Counted from the stretch's first letter, positions 50,313-59,617 are shown. The stretch: 64,000 nt of DNA from Microbacterium sp. NIBRBAC000506063 (GCF_017968845.1 NZ_CP072876.1:2170001-2234000); one strand, 5' to 3'. Translations and numbers: made by a program. Notes: generated by a model from the letters alone, not told the origin.

Positions 50313-51604
50313 GTGGAAACCGCAGCCCTCATAGTTTTGCTGGTGATCGCACTGGCACTCTTCTTCGACTTCACCAACGGGTTTCACGACACCGCGAACG
50401 CGATGGCGACGCCGATCGCCACGGGCGCGCTCAAGCCCAAAACGGCGGTGCTCCTGGCAGCGGTCCTGAACCTCATCGGGGCCTTCTTGTCGGTCGAGGT
50501 CGCCAAGACGATCTCGGGCGGCATGATCCGCGAGGAGCAACTGGTCGGCACCGACATCTTCCCCTCGCTGATCTTCGCCGGTCTCATCGGCGCGATCTCC
50601 TGGAACATGCTCACCTGGCTCCTCGGACTGCCCTCGAGCTCCTCGCACGCGCTCTTCGGCGGTCTCATCGGTGCGACGCTCGTGGGTGTCGGCGCCTCCG
50701 GGATCGACTTCGGTGTGGTGCTGTCGAAGGTGATCCTGCCCGCCTTCATCGCTCCGCTGACCGCCGGCATCATCGCGTTCACCGTCACCAAGATCGCCTA
50801 CGGCATCACCCGGCGCTACGACGGCAAGCCCGACGGGCGCGACGGCTTCCGCTGGGGCAGATCTTCACCTCTTCGCTCGTCGCGCTCGCCCACGGCACGA
50901 ACGACGCCCAGAAGACCATGGGCGTCATCACGCTCGCGCTCATCTCCGTCGGATGGCAGGTCACCGAGCGAGACGGGGACGGACCGTTCTTCTGGGTCAT
51001 CGTGGCCTGTGCAGTCACGATCGCCCTGGGCACCTACCTCGGCGGCTGGCGCATCATCCGCACGCTCGGCAAGGGCCTGACCGACGTCAAGCCCGCCCAG
51101 GGCTTCTCCGCCGAGGCGTCGACCTCGGCAACGATCCTCGCCTCCTCGGCGCTGGGCTTCGCCCTCTCCACGACCCAGGTCGCTTCCGGCTCGGTCATCG
51201 GTTCCGGTCTCGGCCGGCGCGGAGCGGCGGTGCGCTGGCGGACAGCCGGGCGCATCGCGGTCGGTTGGCTGTTCACCCTCCCTGCGGCCGGCGCCGTGGG
51301 CGCGCTCGCCGCGCTGCTGGTCGTCGCCTTCGGCGGCTGGGGCATCGCGATCGACGCCGTCTTCGCGGTCGCGATCATCCTCGGCCTGTACCTGTACTCC
51401 AAGCGCAACGAGGTCAACGCCTCGAACGCGATGAGCGATGTCGCCGAGTCCGGCCACGCCGTCGACGTTCCCGACGCGCCGCCGCCCACCCGTCGCCAGC
51501 GCCGCATCCTGCGCGCCGAGGCGGCCGAGAAGGCGCGCCGGGAGCGGATGGCGAAGAAGGCCGAGAAAGCCGCGAACGCCAAGCCGAAGAAGGTGAAGAA
51601 GTGA
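50313..51604 (+). CDS. pit: PiT-family inorganic phosphate transporter
   Basis: Low-affinity, ion-coupled phosphate uptake in the membrane. 430 residues repaired, about ten helices. Family duplication motif seen twice: FDFTNGFHDTANAMATPIATGAL near the start and ALAHGTNDAQKTMGVI in the middle, plus WGLPSSSSHALFGGLIG-type (LLGLPSSSSHALFGG) and STTQVASGSVIGSGLGRRG. Basic C-terminal tail (AEKARRERMAKKAEKAANAKPKKVKK region). One G is missing at 50854-50857 (WGQIFTSS). Its TGA overlaps the GTG of the small gene that follows. Confidence 0.93.
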
Positions 51605-51935
51605 CCATCGCCATCAACTGGGCCGCGTTCGTCCAGGTCTTCGTCGCCTCGATCCTGGGGCCGGGGCCGTCGTCACCTTCTACGCGCTCGGGCTGCGTCT
51701 GCTCGTGCGCAGCGGGCGGGCGCCGGTGGTGACTCCCGCGCAGTTCACGGACGCGATCACGATCATCTCGCCCAAGGAGGCCAAGCGCGCGGCGAAGATG
51801 GCGGAGAAGGCCGCCAAGAAGAGTCCGCTGACGCCTCGGCAGAAGCAGGTCGCGCTCGTGGGCGCCTACGGCTGCTTCGCGCTGTGCGCGGTCGCGGTGC
51901 TCATCGGCATCGTCATCCTCGTCGTCGGACACTGA
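51601..51935 (+). CDS. Small membrane protein coupled to the phosphate transporter
   Basis: 111 residues repaired. One helix near the N-terminus (FVQVFVASILGAGAVVTFYALGLRLLV), a charged middle (SPKEAKRAAKMAEKAAKKS) and a C-terminal helix (CFALCAVAVLIGIVILVVG). GTG overlaps the transporter stop (GTGA). Small proteins of this shape commonly follow pit in actinobacteria; a helper or regulatory role is inference. One G is missing at 51657-51660. Confidence 0.78.
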
Positions 51936-51958
51936 GCGCGGCATCCGCTGCTCCTGAA

Positions 51959-51964
51959 TAGGCT
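51959..51964 (+). promoter_or_regulatory. -10 box TAGGCT, leaderless promoter
   Basis: TAGGCT, six bases before the ATG at 51971. Confidence 0.6.
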
Positions 51965-51970
51965 GAGGGC

Positions 51971-52888
51971 ATGTCCGCACGCTTCGCCTTCGGTCAGCAC
52001 CCGCCCGCATCGCACACGGTCGTCCATCTGAGCGATCCGCATTTCCTGGCAGGCGGCGCGCGACTGGGCGGGCGGTTCGACGTGGAGACGACGTTCGCGC
52101 GCACGCTCGAGGCGATCGCGGAGGCGGCGCCGCACCCGGATGCGCTGGTGATCACCGGGGATCTCGCCGACCTCGGAGAGGCGGATGCCTACCGCCGACT
52201 CAAGGGCGCTTTCGAGCCGGTGGCCGAGCGCCTGGGGGCGCCGATCGTGTGGGTCGCGGGCAACCACGACGAGCGCCCGGCGCTGCGGGCCGAGCTCCTC
52301 GGGCTCGAGCCGAGCGAGGAGCCTGTGACCGGGGTGTGGAACCTGGGCGGGCTGCGCGTGATCGCCCTCGATACGAGCGTTCCGGGCTGGCACCACGGAG
52401 ATCTGGATGCCGGACAGCTGGAGTGGCTCGCATCCGAGCTCGCCACGCCGGCCCCGCACGGCACGCTGCTGGCCATGCACCATCCGCCGATCCCCAGTCA
52501 TATCCCGCTCTTCGGCATCCTGGAGCTGCAGCACCAGGACGCGCTGGCGTCGGTGGTCCGGGGGAGCGACGTGCGCGGAATCCTCGCGGGGCATCTGCAC
52601 TACTCCTCGCACGGCACCTTCGCAGGGGTGCCGGTGAGCGTGGCGTCGGCCACCTGCTACACGATGAACACCGCCCGTCCTCCGGAGGAGGTCAACGGCA
52701 TGGACGCCGCCCAGGCGTTCCAGCTGGTGCACGTGTATCCCGACACGATCACGCACACCGTCGTGCCCGTGACGGATGCCGCGACAGGCGATGTCTTCTC
52801 CACCGCCTGGGCGGAGGAGATGGCCGTGCGAAGCCCTGCCCAGCGGCTCGAGATCTTCTCGCGGAAGCAGGGTCGCGGCGTAGGATAG
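51971..52888 (+). CDS. CpdA-like metallophosphoesterase
   Basis: 305 residues, intact. Two-metal phosphodiesterase core in order: LSDPHFLAGG (D-x-H), VITGDLADLGE (GD), VAGNHDERPALR (GNHD), MHHPPIP and GHLHYSSHGTF (GHxH). Closest familiar type is 3',5'-cyclic AMP phosphodiesterase CpdA/Rv0805, with an alternative role on other phosphodiesters or phospholipids. Leaderless start. Stands between pit and aspA in the same direction; aspA has its own -10. Confidence 0.86.
   Translation: MSARFAFGQHPPASHTVVHLSDPHFLAGGARLGGRFDVETTFARTLEAIAEAAPHPDALVITGDLADLGEADAYRRLKGAFEPVAERLGAPIVWVAGNHDERPALRAELLGLEPSEEPVTGVWNLGGLRVIALDTSVPGWHHGDLDAGQLEWLASELATPAPHGTLLAMHHPPIPSHIPLFGILELQHQDALASVVRGSDVRGILAGHLHYSSHGTFAGVPVSVASATCYTMNTARPPEEVNGMDAAQAFQLVHVYPDTITHTVVPVTDAATGDVFSTAWAEEMAVRSPAQRLEIFSRKQGRGVG
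52879..52884 (+). promoter_or_regulatory. -10 box TAGGAT of aspA
   Basis: TAGGAT overlapping the end of the phosphodiesterase gene, giving a leader of about 45 bases that ends with AAGGATG before the ATG at 52935. Confidence 0.45.
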
Positions 52889-52934
52889 AGGCATCCCCCT
52901 TCGTGTATCCGCCACCTACCCACAAGGATGTGTC

Positions 52935-54392
52935 ATGGCCGCAGTTGCGCCTGCCCGTACCCGAACCGAATCCGATTCCCTGGGGAGCATGGAGATCCCC
53001 GCGGACGCCTATTGGGGTATCCACACCGCCCGTGCCGATGCGAACTTCCCGATCACGAAGCGGCCGATCTCGGTCTACCCCGACCTCATCCGAGGGCTGG
53101 CGATGGTCAAGCAGGCCAGCGCCCGGGCGAACCGCGACATCGGCACACTGGATGCCGAGCGGGCGGACCTCATCGACCGGGCCGCGCAGCGCGTCATCGA
53201 CGGGGAGTTCCACGACCAGTTCACGGTCGGTGTGATCCAGGGCGGGGCGGGCACCTCGACCAACATGAACGCCAATGAGGTCATCACCAACATCGCCCTC
53301 GAGATGGCGGGGCACGAGAAGGGCGACTACGCCTTCCTCTCGCCGATCGACCACACCAACCGCAGCCAGTCGACCAACGACGTGTATCCGACGGCGATCA
53401 AGATCGGCCTCTCACTGACGTTGCGCTCACTGCTGGAAGAGCTCGACCTGCTGCGACAGTCGTTCCTCGGCAAGTCGCGGGAGTTCCGCGAGATCCTCAA
53501 GGTCGGGCGCACGCAGCTGCAGGATGCGGTGCCGATGACGCTCGGGCAGGAGTTCCACGGCTTCGCCACGACCCTCGGCGAGGACCACAGCCGTCTCACC
53601 GAGAACGCCTCGCTGCTCTTCGAGATCAACATGGGCGCCACAGCGATCGGCACGGGCATCACGACGCACCGCGACTACTCGGCATCGGTGCTCGGGCACC
53701 TTCGCGAGATCACCGGGCTCGACCTCTCCACGGCGACAGACCTCGTCGAATCCACGAGCGACACGGGTGCCTTCATGTCGTTCTCGTCGACACTCAAGCG
53801 CAACGCGATGAAGCTGTCGAAGATCTGCAACGACCTGCGGCTGCTGTCGTCGGGTCCGCAGGCGGGGTTCGGCGAGATCAACCTCCCGCCGAAGCAGGCG
53901 GGATCGAGCATCATGCCCGGAAAGGTCAACCCGGTCATCCCCGAGGTCGTCAACCAGGTCGCTTTCGCCGTCGCGGGAGCCGACACGACGGTGACGATGG
54001 CCGTCGAGGGCGGGCAGCTGCAGCTCAACGCCTTCGAGCCGGTCATCGCCCACTCGATCTTCCAGTCGATCACCTGGATGCGCCAGGCGATGTGGACGCT
54101 GCGGGTGAACTGCGTCGACGGCATCACCGCCAACGAAGACCGCCTGGGCGCCATGGTGGGCTCCTCGGTCGGTGTCGTCACGGCGCTGACGCCGTTCATC
54201 GGCTATGCCGCATCCGCCGCTCTGGCCAAGACGGCGCTGCTCACGCATCGCAACGTCGCCGATCTGGTCGTCGAGGCCGAACTCATGACCCGCGAAGAGG
54301 TCGACAAGCAGCTCTCGCCGGCGCGCCTGTCGGGGCTCGAGGCGGTCACGGCCGCCATCCCGATCATCGCGGACGAAGACCTCGAAAGCTGA
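52935..54392 (+). CDS. aspA: Aspartate ammonia-lyase
   Basis: Converts aspartate to fumarate and ammonia. 485 residues, intact. Starts with the family N-terminus SLGSMEIPADAYWGIHTARADANFPI, active-site region TSTNMNANEVI, DHTNRSQSTNDVYPTA, KVGRTQLQDAVPMTLGQEF and the signature loop GSSIMPGKVNPVIPE. The residues around KVNP and the C-terminus favour aspartase over fumarase class II, but the two are close. A short run of low-complexity residues precedes SLGSME. Confidence 0.9.
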   Translation: MAAVAPARTRTESDSLGSMEIPADAYWGIHTARADANFPITKRPISVYPDLIRGLAMVKQASARANRDIGTLDAERADLIDRAAQRVIDGEFHDQFTVGVIQGGAGTSTNMNANEVITNIALEMAGHEKGDYAFLSPIDHTNRSQSTNDVYPTAIKIGLSLTLRSLLEELDLLRQSFLGKSREFREILKVGRTQLQDAVPMTLGQEFHGFATTLGEDHSRLTENASLLFEINMGATAIGTGITTHRDYSASVLGHLREITGLDLSTATDLVESTSDTGAFMSFSSTLKRNAMKLSKICNDLRLLSSGPQAGFGEINLPPKQAGSSIMPGKVNPVIPEVVNQVAFAVAGADTTVTMAVEGGQLQLNAFEPVIAHSIFQSITWMRQAMWTLRVNCVDGITANEDRLGAMVGSSVGVVTALTPFIGYAASAALAKTALLTHRNVADLVVEAELMTREEVDKQLSPARLSGLEAVTAAIPIIADEDLES

Positions 54393-54459
54393 TCTCTTCT
54401 CTGCCACCGGCGAGGACGCTTGCCACCCCGTGCCGTCCTCGCTACGTTCGGGTGGGTCG

Positions 54460-54483
54460 GTCGTACGTGATCGACTGTACGAC
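54460..54483. promoter_or_regulatory. GTCGTAC inverted repeat, candidate operator
   Basis: GTCGTAC (54460-54466) and GTACGAC (54477-54483) in the 114-base gap between aspA and the DUF4190 gene, close after a TACGTT possible -10 box (about 54452). The half-site resembles the GTACGTCC repeats at 10487. Weak evidence. Confidence 0.3.
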
Positions 54484-54506
54484 TCCCCATCGAGAGAGAG
54501 CCTGAG

Positions 54507-54868
54507 ATGACCTATCCCCCACACCGCCGGAGCAGCCCGGTCAGCCCGCCCCGCCCGTCGCCCCTGTTCCGGGAGCCGTGGCCGCACCGGTTCCCGGCAA
54601 GACGCTCGGGATCGTCGCGCTCGTCGTGGCCTTCTTCGCGTCGCTGATCGGCATCATCCTCGGCTTCGTGGCGAAGTCGCAGAGCAAGAAGGCCGGCGTC
54701 CGCAACACGCCGGCGACCGTGGCGATCGTGCTCGGTTTCGTCTTCCTCGCGATCCAGATCATCGTCGGCATCGTCCTGATCGTGACCTTCGGCAGCCTGG
54801 TCGCGCTCTGCGGAGACCTCGGCCCGGGCACGCACATCGTCGATGGCGTGGCCTACACCTGCGGCTGA
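54507..54868 (+). CDS. DUF4190-type small membrane protein
   Basis: 120 residues repaired. Pro/Gly/Ala-rich cytoplasmic start (TYPPTPPEQPGQPAPPVAPVPG), then two helices typical of DUF4190: TLGIVALVVAFFASLIGIILGFVAKSQSKK and TVAIVLGFVFLAIQIIVGIVLIVTF, and a short outside tail ending AYTCG with two Cys. Function of the family unknown. One C is missing from the run at 54516-54520. No strong ribosome site: GAGAGAGCCTGAG precedes the ATG. Confidence 0.75.
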
Positions 54869-54946
54869 TCTCCGGCCGCCGTCAGCAACGAACGCCCCGC
54901 ATCCGACCTCGTCGAGCGCGGGGCGTTCTGCGTGTGCCCTCTGAGG

Positions 54947-55816
54947 TCAGTCCAGGACGCGGCAGTGGGTCGTGAGCGTGCCGATCTCGTCGATGCCCAC
55001 CGAGACGGTCGAGCGGTCGCGCAGGAAGATCTGCGGGTCGCGCGAGTAGCCGGCACCGCCGGGGCTCCCGGTCGAGATCAGGGTTCCCGGCAGCAGCGTG
55101 ATCGACGAGGAGAGGTGGGCGATGAGCGTCTCGACGCTGCGCACCATCTGGTTCGTCGAGGCGTCCTGCACCGTCTGACCGTCCACGACCGCCCAGATGT
55201 GCAGATCGCCGGGATCGGCGATCTCGTCGGCGGTCACGACGACCGGGCCGGTGGGGGTGAATCCGTCGAAGGACTTGCAGCGCGACCACTGCGCCTCGGA
55301 GAACTGGATGTTGCGGGCGGTGATGTCGTTGACGACCGTATAGCCCCACACATTGTCGAGCGCGGCATCCGCTGTGACGTTCTTGGTGGGGCGGCCGATG
55401 ATGACGCCCAGCTCCGACTCGTAGTCGACGGCCTGACTGAGCTCCCGCGGCCAGGACGTCGTGCCGCCGTGCCCGGCCAGCGAGTTCGGCCACAGCGTGA
55501 ACACGGTCGGAGCGGCATCCGTCTTCAGCCCCAGCTCACTGGAGTGCGCCGCGTAGTTCAGTCCCACCGCGAGGACCACGGGCGGGTTCAGCACTGCGGA
55601 GTCGAACGCGAAGTCCTCGAGCGGATGCCGCGGAGCGGTGCCTGCGGCGAACGCCTCCCGCACCGCGGCGAGGGCGTCGTCACCGCCCTCGATCAGTTCC
55701 TGCAGCGTCGCCGGAGGCGCGTCGAGAAGATCGGTGAGGAGGATCGCCTCCGAGCCGTCGACGACCGCGAGACGCGGTGCGAGGTCATCGGGGCGGTGCA
55801 AATGGGCAAACCGCAT
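54947..55816 (-). CDS. Fumarylacetoacetate hydrolase (FAH) family protein
   Basis: 289 residues, intact. FAH fold acting on 2-oxo acids or acylpyruvates with a Mg ion: ILAVGLNYAAHSSELG-type start (VVLAVGLNYAAHSSELG), metal site DYESELGVIIGRPTKN (E-x-E pattern as YESELG), WGYTVVNDITARNIQF, KSFDGFTPTGPVVV and LLPGTLISTGSPGGAG. Likely a hydratase, decarboxylase or acylpyruvase in aromatic-ring degradation; no ring-cleavage genes are nearby, so the pathway is open. ATG from a TAGCGT box. Confidence 0.87.
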   Translation of the reverse strand: MRFAHLHRPDDLAPRLAVVDGSEAILLTDLLDAPPATLQELIEGGDDALAAVREAFAAGTAPRHPLEDFAFDSAVLNPPVVLAVGLNYAAHSSELGLKTDAAPTVFTLWPNSLAGHGGTTSWPRELSQAVDYESELGVIIGRPTKNVTADAALDNVWGYTVVNDITARNIQFSEAQWSRCKSFDGFTPTGPVVVTADEIADPGDLHIWAVVDGQTVQDASTNQMVRSVETLIAHLSSSITLLPGTLISTGSPGGAGYSRDPQIFLRDRSTVSVGIDEIGTLTTHCRVLD

Positions 55817-55823
55817 ACCGTCT

Positions 55824-55829
55824 ACGCTA
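55824..55829 (-). promoter_or_regulatory. -10 box TAGCGT, leaderless promoter of FAH gene
   Basis: TAGCGT on the minus strand, seven bases before the ATG at 55816. Confidence 0.5.
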
Positions 55830-55884
55830 CCCGGGCGGACAGGGGCAGCGGGTACGCCTTGGAGGATCTTGAGGAAGGATCTTC

Positions 55885-55890
55885 TAGGCT
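55885..55890 (+). promoter_or_regulatory. -10 box TAGGCT, leaderless promoter of prsW-like gene
   Basis: TAGGCT, six bases before the ATG at 55897; divergent from the FAH promoter. Confidence 0.6.
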
Positions 55891-55896
55891 CGGAGT

Positions 55897-57119
55897 ATGA
55901 CTTATGTTCCGCCGTCGCCGTCCCCGCAGCCGGGTCCTCCGCAGGGCCAGGCCCGCGGCTTCGTGTCGGCGCTGGAGCAGCCCACCCGCTATCGACCGCC
56001 GGCGACGCCGTCCTCCCACCTCGCGCCACTGCCTCTGCAGGTTCCGCCCGCACCCGTGCACGCCCACCGCACCGCTCTGGTGTGGTTCTTCGGCGTGCTC
56101 GGTTTCGCCCTGCTCGCGCTGGTCGGCTACTTCGTCACGGCGCTGGGGCTCGTCGCCTCCGGCATCGGACTCGTACTCGCGCTCATCCCGCTGGCGATCG
56201 TGCTGGCCGGGGTGCGGCACATCGACCGTTGGGAGCCCGAGCCGAAGGGGCTCGTCGTCTTCGCTCTCGCCTGGGGGCGATCGCGGCGGTCGGGCTGACG
56301 CTGCTGGTGGATCTCGCGCTCACCATGGCGGTGGGGCCGCGCTCGAGCGAGTTCGCAGCGGTCGTCCAGGCGCCCATCGTGGAGGAGATCGCCAAAGGGC
56401 TCGGAGTGTTCCTCATCTTCGTCATCGCCCGGGCCAACTTCGACGGCCCCGTGGACGGCGTCGTCTACGGGGCCCTCGTCGGCGCCGGATTCGCCTTCAC
56501 CGAGAACATCCAGTACTTCGCGGTCAGCCTCATCGAGGGCGGGGGAGCTGAGCTGACGGCCACCTTCTTCATGCGCGCGATCATGTCGCCCTTCGCGCAT
56601 GCGATGTTCACCGCACTCACCGGATTCGCGATCGGCCTCGTCGCCCGGCGCGGCGGTTCTGTCTCCGCCGCCTTCACCGCGGGGCTGGTCGGACTCCTCG
56701 GCGCGATCGTGCTGCACGCCTTCTGGAACGGCTCGGCCGTCTACGCCAACTTCTTCGCCCTCTATGTGACGCTGCAGATCCCGCTGTTCGTCGGCTTCAT
56801 CCTCGCGATCGTCGCACTCCGGCGCGAAGAGGCCCGTCTCACCTACGAGCGGCTCGGCGACTATGCGCACGCCGGCTGGTTCACCCCTCAGGAGGTCACG
56901 ATGCTCGCGACCAAGCAGGGACGCCGCGCGGGCCTTGCCTGGGCCGCAGCGTTGCGCGGCGACCGCACCGAGCTCATGAAGAGCTTCATCAAGGATGCGA
57001 CGGCCCTTGCGGCCCTGCGGCAGCGGGCGATCTCCGGCCGCGACCCGCACACGGCCGAGCGCGAGCGGATGCTGCTGGCGCGCACGACCGCGACGCGGCA
57101 GGCGCTGCTGGCCTACTGA
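55897..57119 (+). CDS. PrsW-type intramembrane metalloprotease
   Basis: 407 residues repaired. Pro/Gln-rich cytoplasmic start (1-60), then about eight helices. M82 motifs: VEEIAKGLGVF (EE-x-x-K, metal/catalytic Glu), FAFTENIQYFAV, SPFAHAMFTALTGFAIG (His) and LLGAIVLHAFWNGSA (His). In Bacillus PrsW starts cleavage of an anti-sigma factor; the target here is unknown, and the window also holds an M50 protease, so a sigma-factor proteolysis route is possible. Basic C-tail with QALLAY at the end. One G is missing at 56273-56277 (WGAIAAVG). Confidence 0.88.
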
Positions 57120-57145
57120 GGATCGACCTCGTCGGCGATCGTCGA

Positions 57146-57324
57146 GAGGTTTCGACGCGCTCGCCTGCGGCGTGCTTGCTCAACCTTGCTACGACCGGGC
57201 TCAACGCGCTTCGCGCATTGAATCGAAAGGTTGAGGTTTCGACGCGCTCGCCTGCGGCGTGCTTGCTCAACCTTGCTACGACCGGGCTCAAGGCGCTTCG
57301 CGCATTGAGCCCGGTCGTAGCAAG
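57146..57324. repeat. 87-base tandem repeat plus 20-base hairpin
   Basis: Unit 1 (57146-57232) and unit 2 (57233 to about 57309) start GAGGTTTCGACGCGCTCGCC and stay nearly identical for some 75 bases. Within unit 2, CTTGCTACGACCGGGCTCAA (57272-57291) pairs perfectly with 57305-57324. The content (TTTCGACGCGCT, GCTCAACC) belongs to the GTTGAGCGAG/GTCGAAAC repeat family in reverse. It follows the protease gene and probably ends its transcript; 57120-57145 and 57375-57500 hold nothing recognisable. Confidence 0.8.
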
Positions 57325-57374
57325 ACTCAGCGCCCGGTGCTGCGGCGATGCCTGCGAGTCTCCCGGGCGCTGAG
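57325..57374. repeat. Second inverted repeat
   Basis: ACTCAGCGCCCGG (from 57325) and CCGGGCGCTGAGT (to 57374) form a 13-base perfect inverted repeat around about 24 bases, directly after the previous hairpin. Confidence 0.6.
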
Positions 57375-57502
57375 TTGAACTGTTTCCAGGGTGCCTCGGA
57401 GTTTTCCCTCTGTCAAGACCCTCCTCGTTCGTTTTCACATCGCCGACCGCCACGATGATGTGGAGCAGGCGGCAGCGGTTGCCGCGGCATCCGCACGTCG
57501 CA

Positions 57503-57531
57503 TTGACCGCGCCCTGCCGCTCGGGTTGGAT
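57503..57531 (+). promoter_or_regulatory. Promoter of the FKBP gene
   Basis: TTGACC (57503-57508), 17-base spacer, TTGGAT (57526-57531), then six bases to the ATG at 57538: a full -35/-10 pair with leaderless spacing. Confidence 0.5.
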
Positions 57532-57537
57532 GGAACC

Positions 57538-57905
57538 ATGACAGATCGCACCAAGCCCGAGTTCGACGCACCCACCGGTCCCGCTCCGACGGAGCTGAAG
57601 ATCCGCGACCTCATCGAAGGCGACGGCGCCGAGGCGAAGCCCGGCGACACCGTGACCGTGCACTACGCAGGGGTCGAGTTCGACTCCGGCGAGGAGTTCG
57701 ACTCGTCGTGGGGGCGCGGCGAGACGATCCAGTTCCCGCTGCGCGGACTCATCCAGGGCTGGCAGGAGGGCATCCCCGGCATGAAGGTCGGCGGGCGTCG
57801 CGAGCTGGTCATCCCGCCCCACCTGGCCTACGGCGAGGCGGGCGGGGGCACTTCCTCTCCGGGAAGACCCTCATCTTCATCATCGACCTCGTGGGCGTCG
57901 GCTGA
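57538..57905 (+). CDS. FKBP-type peptidyl-prolyl cis-trans isomerase
   Basis: Protein-folding helper of 122 residues repaired. FKBP core in order: IEGDGAEAKPGDTVTVHYAGVEFDSGEEFDSSWGRGE, FPLRGLIQGWQEGIPGMKVGGRRELVIPPHLAYGEAGGG and FIIDLVGVG. Active-site residues (Tyr in VHYAG, Asp/Phe in FDSS, Trp in QGWQEG, Tyr in LAYG) are in place. No signal peptide, so cytosolic. One G is missing at 57843-57847, shifting only the last 18 residues. Stop is 38 bases from the stop of the convergent exporter gene. Confidence 0.93.
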
Positions 57906-57942
57906 ACACCGTTCGCCCAGACCCGAGAACCTCGTGGCCCGC

Positions 57943-59238
57943 TCAGGGCGCGGGGTTCTCCGCGTCGTAGGCGAGGAATCCTCGTGCGCCCCGGACGATC
58001 ACCGCGACGAGCGCGATGATGACGATGCCGCCCAGCAGAGGGGGGAACCACAGCGCGCCGAAGGCGGACAGCAGCCCGACGTAGAGGGCGCCCAGGCGCG
58101 GTCCGCCGGCGACGACGACGATGAAGACCCCCTGCAGCCGGCCGCGCATCGCGTCGGGGACGGAGGACTGCATCATGGTCTGGCGATAGATCGCGCTGAC
58201 GTTGTCGGCGGCCCCGGAGAGCGCCAGGGCGAGGCAGGCGAGCACGATGAGCGCCAGGTTGGGCGAGGTCTCGCCCACCTCGGGACCCCACACGCCGCAC
58301 AGCAGGACCACACCGAACAGGAGGATCGCCGCGCCGTAGGCCTGCACGGCGCGGGCGATGCCCCGGCCGTGCCAGCGGTAGCGCACGATCCTGCCCGAGA
58401 ACAGGCTCGACAGGAACGTGCCGGCGGCCACGGCCGCCGTCAGCAGGCCGGTCGTGATCGCGCCGCCGCCGAGCAGCACGGTGCCGAGGGCGGGGAAGAG
58501 CGCGAGCGGCTGGCCGAAGGTCATGGCGATGAGGTCGAGGATGTACTGCATCCGGATGTTCGTCGAACGCTTCAGGAATCTCCAGCCGTCCACGAGCGAG
58601 GCCAGGCCTGGTCGCACGGTCTCGCCCTCGGGCCTGAGTGCCGGCAGCGACCACAGACCCAGGAACATCGCGAGCATGAGGAGCACATCGACCGTGTAGG
58701 TCCATCCGTAGCCCGTCCAGGCCACCAGAAGCCCGGCGAGGGCGGGACCGACCATGACCATGAGGCCGAAGGTCATCCCCTGGAGGGCGGATGCCGCGGC
58801 CAGCTGATCGCGGGGGATGAGCCGGGGCACGATCGCGCTGCGAGTGGCCATGCCGACCGAGTTCGCGGCGGAGTTGATCATGCTGAGTGCGTACAGCCAC
58901 CAGATCGTCTCCCACTGCGCCCACGTGAGGGCCGCGAGGAGAGCGGTGGAGAGGAAGGTGATGGTCGCGGCGATGAGGGCGATGCGCCGTCGGTCGAAGG
59001 CGTCGGCGAGCATGCCGCCGTAGAGGCCGGCGAGGATCATCGGGACCAGGCCCGCCACCGCGACCATCGCGACGGCGAAGGTGCTCCCGGTGAGGGTGAA
59101 CACGTGCAGCATCACGGTGACGATCGTGAGCTGGCCGCCGAGACCGGCGAGCGTGGATCCCACCCACATCCGGGCGAAGGCCGGACTCGTCTTCAGGGGG
59201 CGCAGGTCGATGAAGTGGCCGCGCCGCTCGGCGCTCAC
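57943..59238 (-). CDS. MFS transporter, DHA3-like exporter
   Basis: 431 residues, intact, twelve predicted helices. Features: SPAFARMWVGSTLAGLGGQLTIVTVMLHVFTLTGSTFAVAM (helices 1-2), the MFS loop motif GGMLADAFDRRRIAL, MATRSAIVPRLIPRDQLAAASALQGM and QSSVPDAMRGRLQGVFIVV. These match the DHA3/enterobactin-exporter-like group that exports small molecules or drugs. GTG start overlaps the stop of the DUF167 gene upstream, so the two are coupled. Confidence 0.88.
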   Translation of the reverse strand: MSAERRGHFIDLRPLKTSPAFARMWVGSTLAGLGGQLTIVTVMLHVFTLTGSTFAVAMVAVAGLVPMILAGLYGGMLADAFDRRRIALIAATITFLSTALLAALTWAQWETIWWLYALSMINSAANSVGMATRSAIVPRLIPRDQLAAASALQGMTFGLMVMVGPALAGLLVAWTGYGWTYTVDVLLMLAMFLGLWSLPALRPEGETVRPGLASLVDGWRFLKRSTNIRMQYILDLIAMTFGQPLALFPALGTVLLGGGAITTGLLTAAVAAGTFLSSLFSGRIVRYRWHGRGIARAVQAYGAAILLFGVVLLCGVWGPEVGETSPNLALIVLACLALALSGAADNVSAIYRQTMMQSSVPDAMRGRLQGVFIVVVAGGPRLGALYVGLLSAFGALWFPPLLGGIVIIALVAVIVRGARGFLAYDAENPAP

Positions 59239-59458
59239 TCGTCGACCTCGACGCGCTTGATGCGCGAGGCGTGACCGCGCAGGATCGTCACCCGGGAGGG
59301 TGCGACGCTGAAGTGGGCGGCCAGGGTCCGCTCGACCCCTTGTTCGCGGCACCGTCGACAGCGCGCTCGCGGACGAAGACGGTGAGATCGCCCTTCTCGT
59401 CCTCCTCGACGAGGGGACCCTTCTTGCTGCCGGGCTTCACGCGGACGGTGTACTGCAC
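59235..59458 (-). CDS. DUF167 (UPF0235, YggU-like) protein
   Basis: 74 residues repaired; small alpha/beta protein. Starts VQYTVRVKPGSKKGPLVEED, then VFVRERAVDGAANKGVERTLAAHF (the ANKGV/A motif of the family) and SRVTILRGHASRIKRVEVDE. Function of DUF167 is unknown. One G is missing from the run at 59336-59339. GTG start chosen because a TAGCCT box (59465-59470) lies six bases upstream. TGA overlaps the exporter's GTG. Confidence 0.85.
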
Positions 59459-59464
59459 CAGACG

Positions 59465-59470
59465 AGGCTA
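59465..59470 (-). promoter_or_regulatory. -10 box TAGCCT, leaderless promoter of DUF167 gene
   Basis: TAGCCT on the minus strand, six bases before the GTG at 59458. Confidence 0.5.
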
Positions 59471-59520
59471 TCGGGGTTCCCGCGGGTCGGGGCTGGTCTG
59501 CGGCATCCGATCCCGACTGG

Positions 59521-59526
59521 TAGACT
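59521..59526 (+). promoter_or_regulatory. -10 box TAGACT and leader of rpsO
   Basis: TAGACT about 90 bases before the rpsO ATG. The leader (59533-59617) contains GCCCCACAC...GGTGCGGGGC, an imperfect hairpin, and GAAAGGGGA before the start. S15 represses its own mRNA through leader structures in several bacteria; whether this leader does so is not known. Confidence 0.45.
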
Positions 59527-59617
59527 CTTGTGGTTGCCGTTTGATCGGCCGCGGATAAAGAGAGCCCCACACGCCAGGTGCGGGGCGCCGCGCAACGAGT
59601 GAAAGGGGATCGAATCT

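Noticed and set aside
57146-57309. CRISPR array
   Set aside because: Only two long adjacent units without spacers; no cas gene in the window.
57538-59274. Apparent fusion of FKBP with a long charged tail
   Set aside because: The tail is a frame-shifted read into DNA coding the exporter on the other strand; restoring one G ends FKBP at 57905.
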